Counted from the first letter of the stretch, positions 43,582 through 52,209 are shown. The stretch is 64,000 nt of DNA from VRUE01 sp035605695 (GCA_035605695.1 DATNGZ010000041.1:1-64000); one strand, 5' to 3'. Notes: generated from the sequence alone by a model not told the origin. A program made the numbers and translations.

Positions 43582-44441
43582 CGTTCGGGCGCCTTTGTTT
43601 CGCTATACGGGACAAAAGGGCCCCTCCTGCCCTCGCGAAGGGAGCGCATCGCTCGCTCGCGGGCGACGACGAACTTTGGATCCGTAACGCAAGCGTCGCG
43701 GTTGGCCGCGCGCGGCGCCGGCCCTCTCAGTTCCTCGACCACCCGTGCGGGGCGGGCCGAAAGAACCGCGACCCGATCGCAAAGGTAAAGAGCCTCCTCG
43801 ACATCGTGGGTGACGAGGACGACGGTGCGTGGATGCGATGCCAGTGTCTGCGCCAGCCACTCCTGCATTTCCGCCCGGGTGATCGCGTCAAGTGAAGCAA
43901 AGGGCTCGTCAAGAGCCAGCAGCGGCTTGTCGGCGATCAGGGTGCGCAGGAAGGCGACCCGCTGCCGCATCCCGCCCGAGAGTTCGGCGGGCGCAGCCCG
44001 CTCGAAGCCGCCGAGCCCGAAGCGCTCAAAGTAGCTGCCAGCCTCGCGTCGGGCCGCGCTGCGGCTGACACCGCGGTTGCGCAGCGCCAGCGCCGCGTTG
44101 TCGATCGCCGAGAGCCAGGGGAGGAGAAGATCGCGCTGGGGCATGTAGGCGCAGCGCTCCAGCCGGCCCCGCGAGTCGCGAGCGCCCCCCACCTCGAGCT
44201 CGCCTTGTCCCGGCTCCTGCAGGCCGGCGATCAACTCGAGCAGGGTCGACTTGCCGCAGCCTGACGGTCCGACCAGGCCGAGCACCGCGTGCGCGGGAAC
44301 CTCCAGGTCGAAACGCTCGATCGTCTGCAGGTTGCCGTAGGAATGGCCGAGGCCCCGGATCGAGATCGGCGCTCCGATCGCACCCGCGCCGGCAGGCGAT
44401 GTTGCCCCGGCGGCGAAATCTCTGGCTTCGGTGGTGGGCAT
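43578..44441 (-). CDS. ABC transporter ATP-binding protein, ThiZ/SsuB-like
   Basis: 287 residues from ATG 44441 (an adjacent ATG at 44444 is equally possible; CAGGAT stands 7 nt before 44441). Walker A is GLVGPSGCGKSTLLELIAGL, the Q-loop is AYMPQRDLLLPWLSAIDNAA, the signature is LSGGMRQRVAFLRTL and Walker B is LLALDEPFASLDAITR, with switch VLVTHDVEEALYL. It energises the thiamine-precursor-type importer. It is divergent from the TauE gene with a 77-bp spacer. No TPP riboswitch was found upstream. Confidence 0.9.
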   Translation of the reverse strand: MPTTEARDFAAGATSPAGAGAIGAPISIRGLGHSYGNLQTIERFDLEVPAHAVLGLVGPSGCGKSTLLELIAGLQEPGQGELEVGGARDSRGRLERCAYMPQRDLLLPWLSAIDNAALALRNRGVSRSAARREAGSYFERFGLGGFERAAPAELSGGMRQRVAFLRTLIADKPLLALDEPFASLDAITRAEMQEWLAQTLASHPRTVVLVTHDVEEALYLCDRVAVLSARPARVVEELRGPAPRAANRDACVTDPKFVVARERAMRSLREGRRGPFVPYSETKAPER

Positions 44442-44467
44442 CATTGGTATCCTGGCGCACTCCGTGC

Positions 44468-44488
44468 TCCTGACCAAAAAGGTCAGGA
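44468..44488. promoter_or_regulatory. Inverted repeat between the ABC and TauE genes
   Basis: TCCTGACC, AAAAA, GGTCAGGA: perfect 8-bp arms in the 77-bp divergent spacer, 26 bp from the ATPase start and 30 bp from the TauE start. Either an operator or an mRNA hairpin. Confidence 0.55.
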
Positions 44489-44518
44489 AAGTCGATAACC
44501 ACCCCGCACGGCACTCAT

Positions 44519-45430
44519 ATGGACCCGGCAATCATCGTCTTCGGACTAGGAATCGGCGTACTCGTCGGCATGACCGGCATGGGCGGTGGATCCCTGATGA
44601 CCCCGCTGCTGATCCTGATCTTCGGCATCCAGCCGACGACCGCGATCGGCACCGACATCTTCTACTCGGCGGTGACCAAGACCGTCGGCGGCTGGCGTCA
44701 CTTCCGGATGAAGACGGTGAACATGGAGCTGGTCAAGTGGCTCTCCTTCGGCAGCGTGCCCGCCGCGGTGCTGGGGGTCGCGTTCGTCTCCCTGCTCCAG
44801 GACCACATCGGCGAAGACCGGCTCGACTCGCTGGTCTACGCCGTGCTCGGCGGCACTCTGCTGATGGTCGGGATTATCACCCTGACTCGGGCGCTGATCC
44901 TGCGCAACCTGGTCGAGGAGCGCGACCGCTTCGATGTCGAGCGGCGGCACAAGATCGCCGCGGTATTGATCGGCGCCACCACCGGCTTCGTGATCGGGAT
45001 CACCTCGGCCGGCTCGGGAACCGTGATTGCGATCCTCCTAATCGCCGTCTACCGCCTGGCGCCGAAGAAGGTCGTCGGCACCGACGTCTTTCACGCTGCG
45101 ATCCTGCTCTGGGCGGCCGGCGTCGCCCACTGGATCGGCGGCAACGTCGACTTCGTCCTCGCCGCCAACATCCTGATCGGCTCGATCCCGGGAGTGGTGA
45201 TCGGCGCGGCTCTCTCGGACCGCGCGCCGCAGGGCTTCATCCGCACCGCCCTTGGCCTCGTCCTCGTCGGCTCCGGCATCGTCACGATCCAAAAGGGCGA
45301 CCCCAATGTCTGGCCGATCGCGGCGGCCGTTGCGGCCCTCGGACTGGGCTCGATATTGGCCGCTCCCCGCTGGCTGCATCGGCGTCGTCAACGTGAAGCG
45401 GCAGCCCTCGCCCTTGAATCGACTAGCTAG
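44519..45430 (+). CDS. TauE/SafE-family membrane exporter
   Basis: 303 residues, about eight membrane segments. The duplicated motif appears as GVLVGMTGMGGGSLMTPLLI and GFVIGITSAGSGTVIAILLI, with GTDIFYSAVTKTVGGWRHF and GTDVFHAAILLWAAGVAHW as the paired second blocks. The family exports sulfite, sulfonates or other organic anions. An Rrf2 regulator follows after 19 bp; Rrf2 proteins of the CymR type control sulfur metabolism, so a role in sulfur-compound efflux is plausible. Confidence 0.9.
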   Translation: MDPAIIVFGLGIGVLVGMTGMGGGSLMTPLLILIFGIQPTTAIGTDIFYSAVTKTVGGWRHFRMKTVNMELVKWLSFGSVPAAVLGVAFVSLLQDHIGEDRLDSLVYAVLGGTLLMVGIITLTRALILRNLVEERDRFDVERRHKIAAVLIGATTGFVIGITSAGSGTVIAILLIAVYRLAPKKVVGTDVFHAAILLWAAGVAHWIGGNVDFVLAANILIGSIPGVVIGAALSDRAPQGFIRTALGLVLVGSGIVTIQKGDPNVWPIAAAVAALGLGSILAAPRWLHRRRQREAAALALESTS

Positions 45431-45441
45431 TTGATTAACTA
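45428..45441. promoter_or_regulatory. Small palindrome before the Rrf2 gene
   Basis: TAGTTGATTAACTA (5-bp arms TAGTT/AACTA) ends 8 nt before ATG 45450 in an AT-rich strip that also contains the TauE stop. A possible autoregulatory site. Confidence 0.35.
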
Positions 45442-45449
45442 ACTGATCT

Positions 45450-45905
45450 ATGCGCGTCTCAGCGAAGGCCGACTACGCCGTCCGCGCCGCGGCGGAGCTC
45501 GCCGCGGCCGACGAGGGTCCGATCAAGGGCGAGAAGCTCGCCGAGTCCCAGGACATCCCTCTGCAGTTCTTGGAGCACATTCTGCTGGAGCTCAAGCACG
45601 CCGGCATCGTTCGCGCCCGCCGCGGCGCCAAGGGCGGCTACTGGCTTGCCCGTCCCGCCGACGAGGTGACGATCGCCGACCTGGTCCGCGCCGTCGAGGG
45701 ACCAATTGCCAACGTCCAGTCGGCCCCGCCGGAGTCGATTGAGTACCGCGGCAACGCCGAGCACCTGCAGGAAGTCTGGATCGCCGTCCGCGCCAGCCTC
45801 CGCACCGTGCTCGAGCACGTAACGCTCGCTGACCTAGTCAGCGGCGAGCTCCCAAGCGAAGTGAAGGCGCTGGCCGCCTCCCCCGACGCCTGGGCCGCCC
45901 GCTAG
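45450..45905 (+). CDS. Rrf2-family transcriptional regulator
   Basis: 151 residues. MRVSAKADYAVRAAAELAAA, LAESQDIPLQFLEHILLELK and GIVRARRGAKGGYWLARPAD are the Rrf2 winged-helix hallmarks. The three cysteines that bind Fe-S clusters in IscR, NsrR or RirA are absent; the protein has no cysteine at all. It is therefore more like CymR, which senses through a partner protein. It probably regulates the TauE exporter just upstream. Confidence 0.9.
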   Translation: MRVSAKADYAVRAAAELAAADEGPIKGEKLAESQDIPLQFLEHILLELKHAGIVRARRGAKGGYWLARPADEVTIADLVRAVEGPIANVQSAPPESIEYRGNAEHLQEVWIAVRASLRTVLEHVTLADLVSGELPSEVKALAASPDAWAAR

Positions 45906-45910
45906 ACCTC

Positions 45911-46543
45911 TTAGGGCGAGAGCCGGAACGGCGGGTAGGCGTCGGTCACCATCACCAGGGCGTAGCCGACGACGCGGTTGTGCCAGCGAATCGTGCCCTC
46001 GACGAATTTGAAGATTCCACGTGGGTAACGGCCGGTGAAGAGGATCCAGACCCAGGCGGCGATCGCGGCGAAGAAGACGCCGATGTAGAGGAAGAGGAGC
46101 ACGATGTAGTGGGGGATCGCCAGAAACCACTTGATCAGCGGCAGGCCGCGCTCGAGCCGCTCCGCGTCCGGGTAGGCGAAGTCGAGGTGGACTGCCTGGT
46201 GCTCATCGGTCGAGGGGTACTCGTCGTCCATGAGCAGCACGTAGACGCCGATCCGGTTGCCAAAGCGCATCAGTTCGAGGTTCCAGTCGTACCACCATCG
46301 CGGGTACTTCTTCCTGAAGAGCAGCATCAGGACGAGCGGCAGGACAACGAGGCTCGCTCCCGCCACGGCGCCACTGAAACCAGCCCCGCCTGCCTCCGCG
46401 TTGCCGGCGAGTTCCGAGCCCGGCAGCAGGGCGGCGACGATCGCGATCGGGATCACGGTGAAGATCCGGAAGAAAGTCGTCAGGCGGTTGAGCTTGCGCT
46501 CCGGATAGTCGACTGAAAAAGAGACTGGGTAGGACGGCGGCAT
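45911..46543 (-). CDS. DUF4389-family membrane protein
   Basis: 210 residues from ATG 46543, with AAAGGGGAG upstream. PVSFSVDYPERKLNRLTTFF, then FRKKYPRWWYDWNLELMRFG and GLPLIKWFLAIPHYIVLLFL with LFTGRYPRGIFKFVEGTIRW match DUF4389. Three membrane segments are seen. Function is unknown. Its 3' end faces the Rrf2 gene with a 5-bp gap. Confidence 0.8.
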   Translation of the reverse strand: MPPSYPVSFSVDYPERKLNRLTTFFRIFTVIPIAIVAALLPGSELAGNAEAGGAGFSGAVAGASLVVLPLVLMLLFRKKYPRWWYDWNLELMRFGNRIGVYVLLMDDEYPSTDEHQAVHLDFAYPDAERLERGLPLIKWFLAIPHYIVLLFLYIGVFFAAIAAWVWILFTGRYPRGIFKFVEGTIRWHNRVVGYALVMVTDAYPPFRLSP

Positions 46544-46602
46544 TGCTCTCCCCTTTTGCGGTTGTGCAGATGAGTACGAGTCGCCTAGCCGTATTCCTTC
46601 CC

Positions 46603-47961
46603 TCAATCCGCTGCCGGAACGCCTCCTGCAACTACGTTTACGAAGTTCTCCAGGTGGCGGGTGGTCCAGCACTCGAAGGCGCCGTCGCAGTAGCGCTCAT
46701 AAGCGGCCATCACCGAGTCGCCGTAGTTCCAGTAGAGCTTCGGCTCGGGGTTGAGCCAGAAGAGGCGGCCGGCGCGTTCGGAGATCTGGGCGAAGACGTC
46801 GGCGTGGGGCTCGCGGCCGTTGGTGCGGGCGTCGCCGAGCACGATCACGGTCGAGCGGGGGTCGAGTTCGTCGGAGATCTGGCCGAGGAACTCGAGCCAG
46901 ACGCGGCCGTAGTCGGTGTAGCCGGAGACGTCGGCGACGCCGCCCTCGCTGGAGATTTTCTGGGCGATGACGCGGAAGTCGCGCTCGTGCTCGAAGACGT
47001 CGGTCACCTCGGAGATGCGCTCGATGAAGACGAAACTGCGCAGCTTGCGGAAGGAGTCGTGGAGGGCGTGCAGGACCGAGAGGAAGAAGACGCTGGCTGA
47101 GGTGACCGAGGTCGAGACGTCGCAGAGGACGTAGATCTCGGGCCGCCGCGGGCGCTTCGGCCGGTAGCGCAGGTGCATCGGCACACCGCCGGTCTCCAGC
47201 GAGGCGCGCATCGTCCGCCGCACGTCGATGCTCTGGCCCTGGCGGCGCCCGCGCTGCTCGTGTCCCAGCGTCGCCAGGCGCCGCTTCATCTGCGAGACGG
47301 CGCGATGCACGGCGGCGAGGTCCTGGGTCGGGTTGGTCGGCAGGGCGCGGTCGAGCTCGGCCAGCGGCCGCGACGGAGGCAGGGTCGAAGTGCGCTCGAT
47401 CAGGTCGCGCTCGAGCTCGCGGCGCAGGTGGCGCTCGAAGCGGTTGAGCTGCTCGCGGTCGATCGGCACCTGCTCGGCGGCGCCATCCTCGGCCGGGGCT
47501 TGGGTGCCGGCCGAGAGGCCCAGCGTACGGCGGATCCGCTGCACGTCGACGCCGACCACGCCCGAGCCCTCGCCCTGGCGGCCGAAGGCGGCGATCGCCA
47601 GCCGCGCCAGGTCGCGCATCTCGTTCTCATCGCCCTCGAGGATCGCCTGTCGCACCTGCTCGCGCAGCTCATCGATGTCGAGCCGCTCGCCGCCCTCCTG
47701 GCGCTGCGCCGTCTCGTCGATGCCGCGCTCGATCGCCTCGGCCTCGGCGGCGCGGAAAAACCAGCGCTCGAAGAGCAATTCGAAGAGGCGCCGGTCCTCC
47801 TGGGACTTGGCGATCGTCGTCGCCAGCGCCTCGCGGAAGTCGTCCTGCGAGGTCCAGGGCACCTGTTCGAGGGCGGCGAAGGCGTCGAGGATCTCCGAGG
47901 TGCCGACCGCGACGCCCTCCTTGCGCAGCTCCTCGCAGAAGCCGAGCAGCTTCGCCGCCAT
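46603..47961 (-). CDS. VWA-domain protein, CoxE-like
   Basis: 452 residues from ATG 47961; a TTG at 48006 would overlap the MoxR gene. The N-terminal helical part has FEELRKEGVAVGTSEILDAF-like text (CEELRKEGVAVGTSEILDAF). The C-terminal VWA domain has IYVLCDVSTSVTSASVFFLS as the MIDAS DxSxS and VIVLGDARTNGREP later. CoxE-type proteins work with MoxR-family ATPases such as CoxD in maturation of metalloenzymes, originally CO dehydrogenase. The MoxR gene lies 16 bp upstream on the same strand. No CO dehydrogenase genes are in the window. Confidence 0.88.
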   Translation of the reverse strand: MAAKLLGFCEELRKEGVAVGTSEILDAFAALEQVPWTSQDDFREALATTIAKSQEDRRLFELLFERWFFRAAEAEAIERGIDETAQRQEGGERLDIDELREQVRQAILEGDENEMRDLARLAIAAFGRQGEGSGVVGVDVQRIRRTLGLSAGTQAPAEDGAAEQVPIDREQLNRFERHLRRELERDLIERTSTLPPSRPLAELDRALPTNPTQDLAAVHRAVSQMKRRLATLGHEQRGRRQGQSIDVRRTMRASLETGGVPMHLRYRPKRPRRPEIYVLCDVSTSVTSASVFFLSVLHALHDSFRKLRSFVFIERISEVTDVFEHERDFRVIAQKISSEGGVADVSGYTDYGRVWLEFLGQISDELDPRSTVIVLGDARTNGREPHADVFAQISERAGRLFWLNPEPKLYWNYGDSVMAAYERYCDGAFECWTTRHLENFVNVVAGGVPAAD

Positions 47962-47977
47962 CCCCGGCGGGCCAGAT

Positions 47978-48859
47978 TCAGCTTTGGGGCCGTACGGCGT
48001 CGGCAAGCTTCACCCCAACCCGCTCCGCAACGAGGTCGATGTCGGTGCGGTGCTTGACGATGATCGACATCGATTGCTCGAAGGTCTCGCGGTCGATGTC
48101 CTCGGCCCCCATCAGCAGCAGCGTCCGCGCCCAATCGATCGACTCGGCGATCGAGGGCGGCTTCTTCAGGTCGAGGGCGCGCACCATTCGCACCACCTCG
48201 ACCATCCGCTGCGCCAGCGCCTCGGGTAGCTCCGGCGTGTGCAGGCGGACGATCTCCATCTCCCGCTCGAGGTCGGGGTAGTCGAGCCAGAGGTAGAGGC
48301 AGCGCCGCTTCAGCGCCTCGGTCAACTCGCGCGAGTTGTTCGAGGTGAGGACGACGATCGGCATCGTCGTCGCCGCGACCTGGCCCAGCTCGGGGATCGT
48401 GATCTGGAAGTCGGAGAGCAGCTCGAGCAGCATCGCCTCGAACTCCTGGTCGGTCTTGTCGATCTCGTCGATCAGCAGCACCACCGGCTCGGGACTGGCG
48501 ATCGCCTGCATCAACGGCCGCTCGAGCAGGAACTCCTTGTCGAAGATGTCGCCGTGCACGTCCTCCCAGCCGTCCTCGCCGCCGGCCTGGATTCGCAATA
48601 GCTGCTTGCGGTAGTTCCACTCGTACAGCGCCTTGGCCTCATCGAGTCCCTCGTAGCACTGCAGGCGGATCAGCTCGCGCCCCGTGGCCCGCGACAGCGC
48701 CTTGGCCAGCTCGGTCTTGCCGACCCCCGCCGGGCCCTCGACCAGGACCGGCTTGCCGAGCCGCTGGGCGAGGAAGGAGACCAGCGCCGCGGACTCGTCC
48801 GCGAGGTAGCCGGCCTGGGCCAGCGCGTCCTTAACCTCTGCCACAGAGCCATCGGCCAT
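47978..48859 (-). CDS. MoxR-family AAA+ ATPase (CoxD-like)
   Basis: 293 residues from ATG 48859. Walker A is LVEGPAGVGKTELAKAL, Walker B is VVLLIDEIDKTDQEFEAML and sensor 1 is IVVLTSNNSRELTEALKRRC. The insertion YEGLDEAKALYEWNYRKQLL is typical of CoxD/MoxR ATPases, which remodel target proteins together with a VWA partner, here the next gene. Leaderless: TATCAT on the minus strand lies 7 nt before the ATG. Confidence 0.92.
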   Translation of the reverse strand: MADGSVAEVKDALAQAGYLADESAALVSFLAQRLGKPVLVEGPAGVGKTELAKALSRATGRELIRLQCYEGLDEAKALYEWNYRKQLLRIQAGGEDGWEDVHGDIFDKEFLLERPLMQAIASPEPVVLLIDEIDKTDQEFEAMLLELLSDFQITIPELGQVAATTMPIVVLTSNNSRELTEALKRRCLYLWLDYPDLEREMEIVRLHTPELPEALAQRMVEVVRMVRALDLKKPPSIAESIDWARTLLLMGAEDIDRETFEQSMSIIVKHRTDIDLVAERVGVKLADAVRPQS

Positions 48860-48866
48860 GAGGGCG

Positions 48867-48876
48867 ATGATAATCC
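48867..48876. promoter_or_regulatory. Overlapping divergent -10 boxes
   Basis: Minus-strand TATCAT (complement of 48867-48872) and plus-strand TAATCC (48871-48876) overlap by two bases. They serve starts 48859 (minus) and 48883 (plus), 23 bp apart. Same geometry as 36911-36920. Confidence 0.6.
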
Positions 48877-48882
48877 GGCGCA

Positions 48883-49137
48883 GTGCTCGACCTCGTCCTC
48901 CCACTTGCCTCGCTGCTGCCGCACAGCGCTGGGCCCTACATTGCGCTGGTCCTGATCGGCTTCGTCGTCGGCATCCTCGGCCACCTCAGCACCGCCCGCT
49001 GGCTGGTCGCCGCCGGCGTGATCCTGATCTTCCTCGGCGCCCTGCTCTTCCCCTTGGCGTTGAACCTGACCGAGGAAAGCCCGCGCTCGCTCGATGCGCC
49101 CAAAGAAAGCGTGCAGCCGGTCGAAATAGTCCCTTGA
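48883..49137 (+). CDS. Small two-segment membrane protein
   Basis: 84 residues from GTG 48883, 6 nt after TAATCC. Two hydrophobic helices (PYIALVLIGFVVGILGHL and LVAAGVILIFLGALLFPLAL) are followed by an acidic soluble tail. No family recognised. It shares a compact divergent promoter with the MoxR gene. Confidence 0.6.
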   Translation: MLDLVLPLASLLPHSAGPYIALVLIGFVVGILGHLSTARWLVAAGVILIFLGALLFPLALNLTEESPRSLDAPKESVQPVEIVP

Positions 49138-49148
49138 GGGCTGGGGCG

Positions 49149-49154
49149 TAGGAT
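49149..49154 (+). promoter_or_regulatory. Leaderless -10 box of the PPK2 gene
   Basis: TAGGAT, then 6 nt, then ATG 49161; no ribosome-binding site. Confidence 0.55.
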
Positions 49155-49160
49155 CGGGCG

Positions 49161-49922
49161 ATGGGACGGCTCGACGAAGTCGACCTCTCGCTCGCCCTCA
49201 GCCGCAAAGAGGAGGAGCGCGAGCTAAAGGTCGCCTGGCAGCGGCTGACACAACTGCGGCTGACCCTTGGCGGGTTGATCGGGCCGCAGCAGCTCGGCCC
49301 GCCGGTCCTCGTCCTCTTCGAGGGCTGGGATGCCTCGGGTAAGGGGGGCGCGATCAAACGCCTGGTTTCGCCGCTCGATCCGCGCCACGTGCGCGTCGTC
49401 CAGTTCGCCGCGCCGACCCATGATGAGAAGCGCCACCACTTTCTCTGGCGCTTCTGGCACGGGCTGCCGGGGTGGGGTGGGATGGCCGTCTTCGACCGCT
49501 CCTGGTACGGCCGCGTGCTGGTCGAGCGGGTCGAGGGACTGGCGAGCAGGGAGCAGTGGCTGCGCGCTTACGACGAGATCAACAGCTTCGAGCGCACGCT
49601 CGCCGACGAGGGAACGATCATCGTCAAGTTCTGGCTTCACATCTCCGAGGCCGAGCAGCTGAGGCGCTTCGAGCAGCGCGCCGCCGATCCACTCAAGGCC
49701 TGGAAGCTGACCGAGGAGGACTGGTCCAACCGGGCCAAGCGCTCCGAGTACGAGGAGGCGGTCGAGGACATGATCGGCCGCACCGACCAGCCGCGCGCGC
49801 CCTGGAGCCTGATCGCCGCCGAGTCGAAGCGCTATGCCCGCGTCGCCGCCGTTCGCGCGGTGATCGAGGCGATCGAAAGCGGGATGCGAACCTGGGGCCA
49901 AGAGCCGCCCCCCACGCGCTAG
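49161..49922 (+). CDS. Polyphosphate kinase 2 family protein
   Basis: 253 residues. Walker A is LVLFEGWDASGKGGAIKRLV, the lid/Walker B region is VFDRSWYGRVLVERVEG, and KFWLHISEAEQLRRFEQRAA is the downstream PPK2 block. These enzymes move phosphate between polyphosphate and nucleotides (NDP or NMP). Class cannot be fixed, but length and single domain fit class I or III. Leaderless start. Confidence 0.92.
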   Translation: MGRLDEVDLSLALSRKEEERELKVAWQRLTQLRLTLGGLIGPQQLGPPVLVLFEGWDASGKGGAIKRLVSPLDPRHVRVVQFAAPTHDEKRHHFLWRFWHGLPGWGGMAVFDRSWYGRVLVERVEGLASREQWLRAYDEINSFERTLADEGTIIVKFWLHISEAEQLRRFEQRAADPLKAWKLTEEDWSNRAKRSEYEEAVEDMIGRTDQPRAPWSLIAAESKRYARVAAVRAVIEAIESGMRTWGQEPPPTR

Positions 49923-49967
49923 CTTTACGACAATGCCCAACCCAACTCTTCCAGGAGGCCCACCGCT

Positions 49968-51086
49968 TTGAGCCGAGCTCGCATCCTCACCCTCTTCCTG
50001 GCGCTGATCGCGCTGGCATCCGCGTTCGCCGCCTGCGGTGGCGGCAGCAGCGACAGCCCTCAGGCGGTGGTTGACGAAGCGACCCTGCAGGGGATCGAAA
50101 GCGGCGACGTCGACCTCTCGCTTGGGATCGACGTGAAGGGCGGGAAGAGCGGCCACGTCGACGCCAGCCTCTCCGGCCCCTTCCAGAAGGAAAGTGACGC
50201 GGAACTGCCCGAACTCGACCTAGCGGCGACGGCCAAAGGCTCGCTCGGAGGCGAAGACATCAACTTCGACGGCGGTTTTACGTTGCTCGACGGTAATAAG
50301 GCTTACCTCGCCTACGAAGGCACCGAGTACGAAGTCGACCCGACCACCTTCGGCTTCGTCAAATCGGCGCTCAAGAAACAGAGTGGCGGACAGTCGAGCG
50401 AAGCGACTGCCTGTACCGAGGCGGCCGGCAAGCTGAAGATCTCCGACTTCATCGAGAACCTCAAGGAAGGCGGCAGCGCCGACGTCGGTGGCACCAGCAC
50501 GACCAAGGTCAGCGGCGACCTCAACGCGTCGGCCGCGCTCGACACGGTCAGCGAACTGATCGAAGATCCGGCCTGCAGCGAACAGCTCGAAGCCGCCGGC
50601 CCGCTGCCCTCCACGGCCGAACTGGACGCGGCAAAGGGCACAGTGGAGGACTCGGTCAAGGACGCCCACGTCGATCTCTACGTCGGCGACGATCACATCG
50701 TGCGGGAGATCTCCGCCCAGGCGACGATCGAACCGCCGCCCGGTTCTGACAACAAAGGCGTGAAGAGCGTCGAGCTCGATCTCGACCTGAAGCTCACCGG
50801 GGTCAACGAAGAGCAGACGATCTCGGCGCCGGAGACAGCGAAGCCGCTCAGCGACCTCTTCCTCAAGCTGGGGATCAACCCGATCGAACTGCTCGGCGCC
50901 TTTGAAGGACAGGGGGCCGGCGGGCTGGGCGGTCTGCTGGAAGGCCTCAACAGCTTTGGTGGTGGCTCGTCATCGGGTGGGGGCGGCTCTGGCAACTCGG
51001 GCGGCGGCCAGCAGGCCTACCTCGAATGCCTGCAGGGCGCGCATACGGCGACCGCGATCCAGAACTGCGTTGGGATGCTCCAGTAG
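49968..51086 (+). CDS. LppX/LprG-like lipoprotein, unknown ligand
   Basis: 372 residues from TTG 49968, with AGGAGG about 10 nt upstream. The lipobox is ALASAFAACGG. The mature part (SGDVDLSLGIDVKGGKSGHV, GNKAYLAYEGTEYEVD) resembles the half-barrel LolA/LprG-like folds that carry lipids. It ends in a Gly/Ser-rich linker and a C-terminal segment with two cysteines (LECLQGAHTATAIQNCVGML). The end may overlap the downstream antiporter start. Function is inferred only from fold-like features. Confidence 0.6.
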   Translation: MSRARILTLFLALIALASAFAACGGGSSDSPQAVVDEATLQGIESGDVDLSLGIDVKGGKSGHVDASLSGPFQKESDAELPELDLAATAKGSLGGEDINFDGGFTLLDGNKAYLAYEGTEYEVDPTTFGFVKSALKKQSGGQSSEATACTEAAGKLKISDFIENLKEGGSADVGGTSTTKVSGDLNASAALDTVSELIEDPACSEQLEAAGPLPSTAELDAAKGTVEDSVKDAHVDLYVGDDHIVREISAQATIEPPPGSDNKGVKSVELDLDLKLTGVNEEQTISAPETAKPLSDLFLKLGINPIELLGAFEGQGAGGLGGLLEGLNSFGGGSSSGGGGSGNSGGGQQAYLECLQGAHTATAIQNCVGMLQ

Positions 51087-52183
51087 TCGCGTTCCTTCGC
51101 ACACCATATGGTTGGCCGTATCTGCTGACGCCGCTGATTCCGCTTGCGGTGGTACTGGACCTGGCGGGCGCCGCGGCGGGCATTGTCTTCGCCACTTCCG
51201 CGCTGGGGATCATCCCTACCGCGGCGCTGATGGGCCGCGCGACGGAGGAGTTGGCGGCGCGCTCGGGACCGGGTATCGGCGGCCTGCTCAACGTCACCTT
51301 CGGCAACGCGCCGGAGCTGATCATCGCCCTCTTCGCCCTCGGCCAGGGGCTGCACGAGGTCGTCAAGGCCTCGATCATCGGCTCGATCATCGGCAATATC
51401 CTGCTCGTGCTCGGCGCGGCGATGCTGGCGGGGGGAATCGGCCGCGAGAAACAGACTTTCAGCAAGACCAGCGCCAGCGTCCAGACCTCGATGCTGCTGC
51501 TCGCCGCCGCTGCTCTGATCATGCCGGCGATCTTCGAGCTCGTCGAGGGCAAGGGTCTTCCCCAGCCTGGTGCCGAGCTGGTCGAGTACGGCTCGACCGT
51601 CGAGCACCTCTCGCTCGCCGTGGCCGTGGTGCTCATCCTCACCTACGTTGCGGGCCTTTTCTTCTCGCTGAAGACGCACCGCGACATCTTCAACCCCGAG
51701 TACGAGGACGAGGGGACCTGGGGCTGGTCGACGCGCAAGTCGATTCTCGCCCTCGCCGTCGCCGGGGTGCTGGTCGGTGTGATGTCGGAGGTGCTGGTCG
51801 GCTCGATCACCGAGGCCTCGCACGCCGTCGGGCTCTCGGAGTTCTTCATCGGCGTGATCGTCGTCGCGATCGTCGGCAACGCGGCCGAGCACTGGGTCGC
51901 GGTCCTGGTCGCGATGAAGAACAAGATGGACCTCGCGGTCAACATCGCGATCGGCTCCAGCGCCCAGGTCGCGCTCTTTGTCGCCCCCGTCCTCGTCCTT
52001 GCCTCCTTCTTCATCGGCCCCCATCCACTGGCGCTGGTCTTCAACGGCTTCGAGCTCGGCGCGATCCTGATCGCGATCCTGATCGCCAACTACGTCACCC
52101 AGGACGGCGAGTCGACCTGGTTCGAGGGGGTCCAACTGCTCGCTGTCTACGCCGTCTTTGGGCTCGCCTTCTATTACGCCTGA
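51026..52183 (+). CDS. Calcium/cation:proton antiporter (CaxA / CaCA family)
   Basis: 385 residues from ATG 51026, which overlaps the lipoprotein gene by 61 bp. The next in-frame start (GTG 51149) would remove part of the first membrane helix, so the start is uncertain. Two alpha repeats are diagnostic: LLNVTFGNAPELIIALFAL and VAIVGNAAEHWVAVLVAMK. About eleven segments, with an acidic loop between the halves (DIFNPEYEDEGTW). It exchanges Ca2+ or other cations for H+. A second CaCA-superfamily gene follows 26 bp downstream. Confidence 0.88.
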   Translation: MPAGRAYGDRDPELRWDAPVVAFLRTPYGWPYLLTPLIPLAVVLDLAGAAAGIVFATSALGIIPTAALMGRATEELAARSGPGIGGLLNVTFGNAPELIIALFALGQGLHEVVKASIIGSIIGNILLVLGAAMLAGGIGREKQTFSKTSASVQTSMLLLAAAALIMPAIFELVEGKGLPQPGAELVEYGSTVEHLSLAVAVVLILTYVAGLFFSLKTHRDIFNPEYEDEGTWGWSTRKSILALAVAGVLVGVMSEVLVGSITEASHAVGLSEFFIGVIVVAIVGNAAEHWVAVLVAMKNKMDLAVNIAIGSSAQVALFVAPVLVLASFFIGPHPLALVFNGFELGAILIAILIANYVTQDGESTWFEGVQLLAVYAVFGLAFYYA

Positions 52184-52197
52184 GCTGGGGTCCCGGA

Positions 52198-52203
52198 TAG
52201 CCT
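52198..52203 (+). promoter_or_regulatory. Leaderless -10 box of the second exchanger
   Basis: TAGCCT, 6 nt, ATG 52210; identical hexamer and spacing to the SDR at 6356. Confidence 0.55.
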
Positions 52204-52209
52204 GGCCCG

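Noticed and set aside
44441..44519. TPP riboswitch before the ThiXYZ-like operon
   Set aside because: The 77-bp spacer is too short and has no CUGAGA or matching aptamer text.
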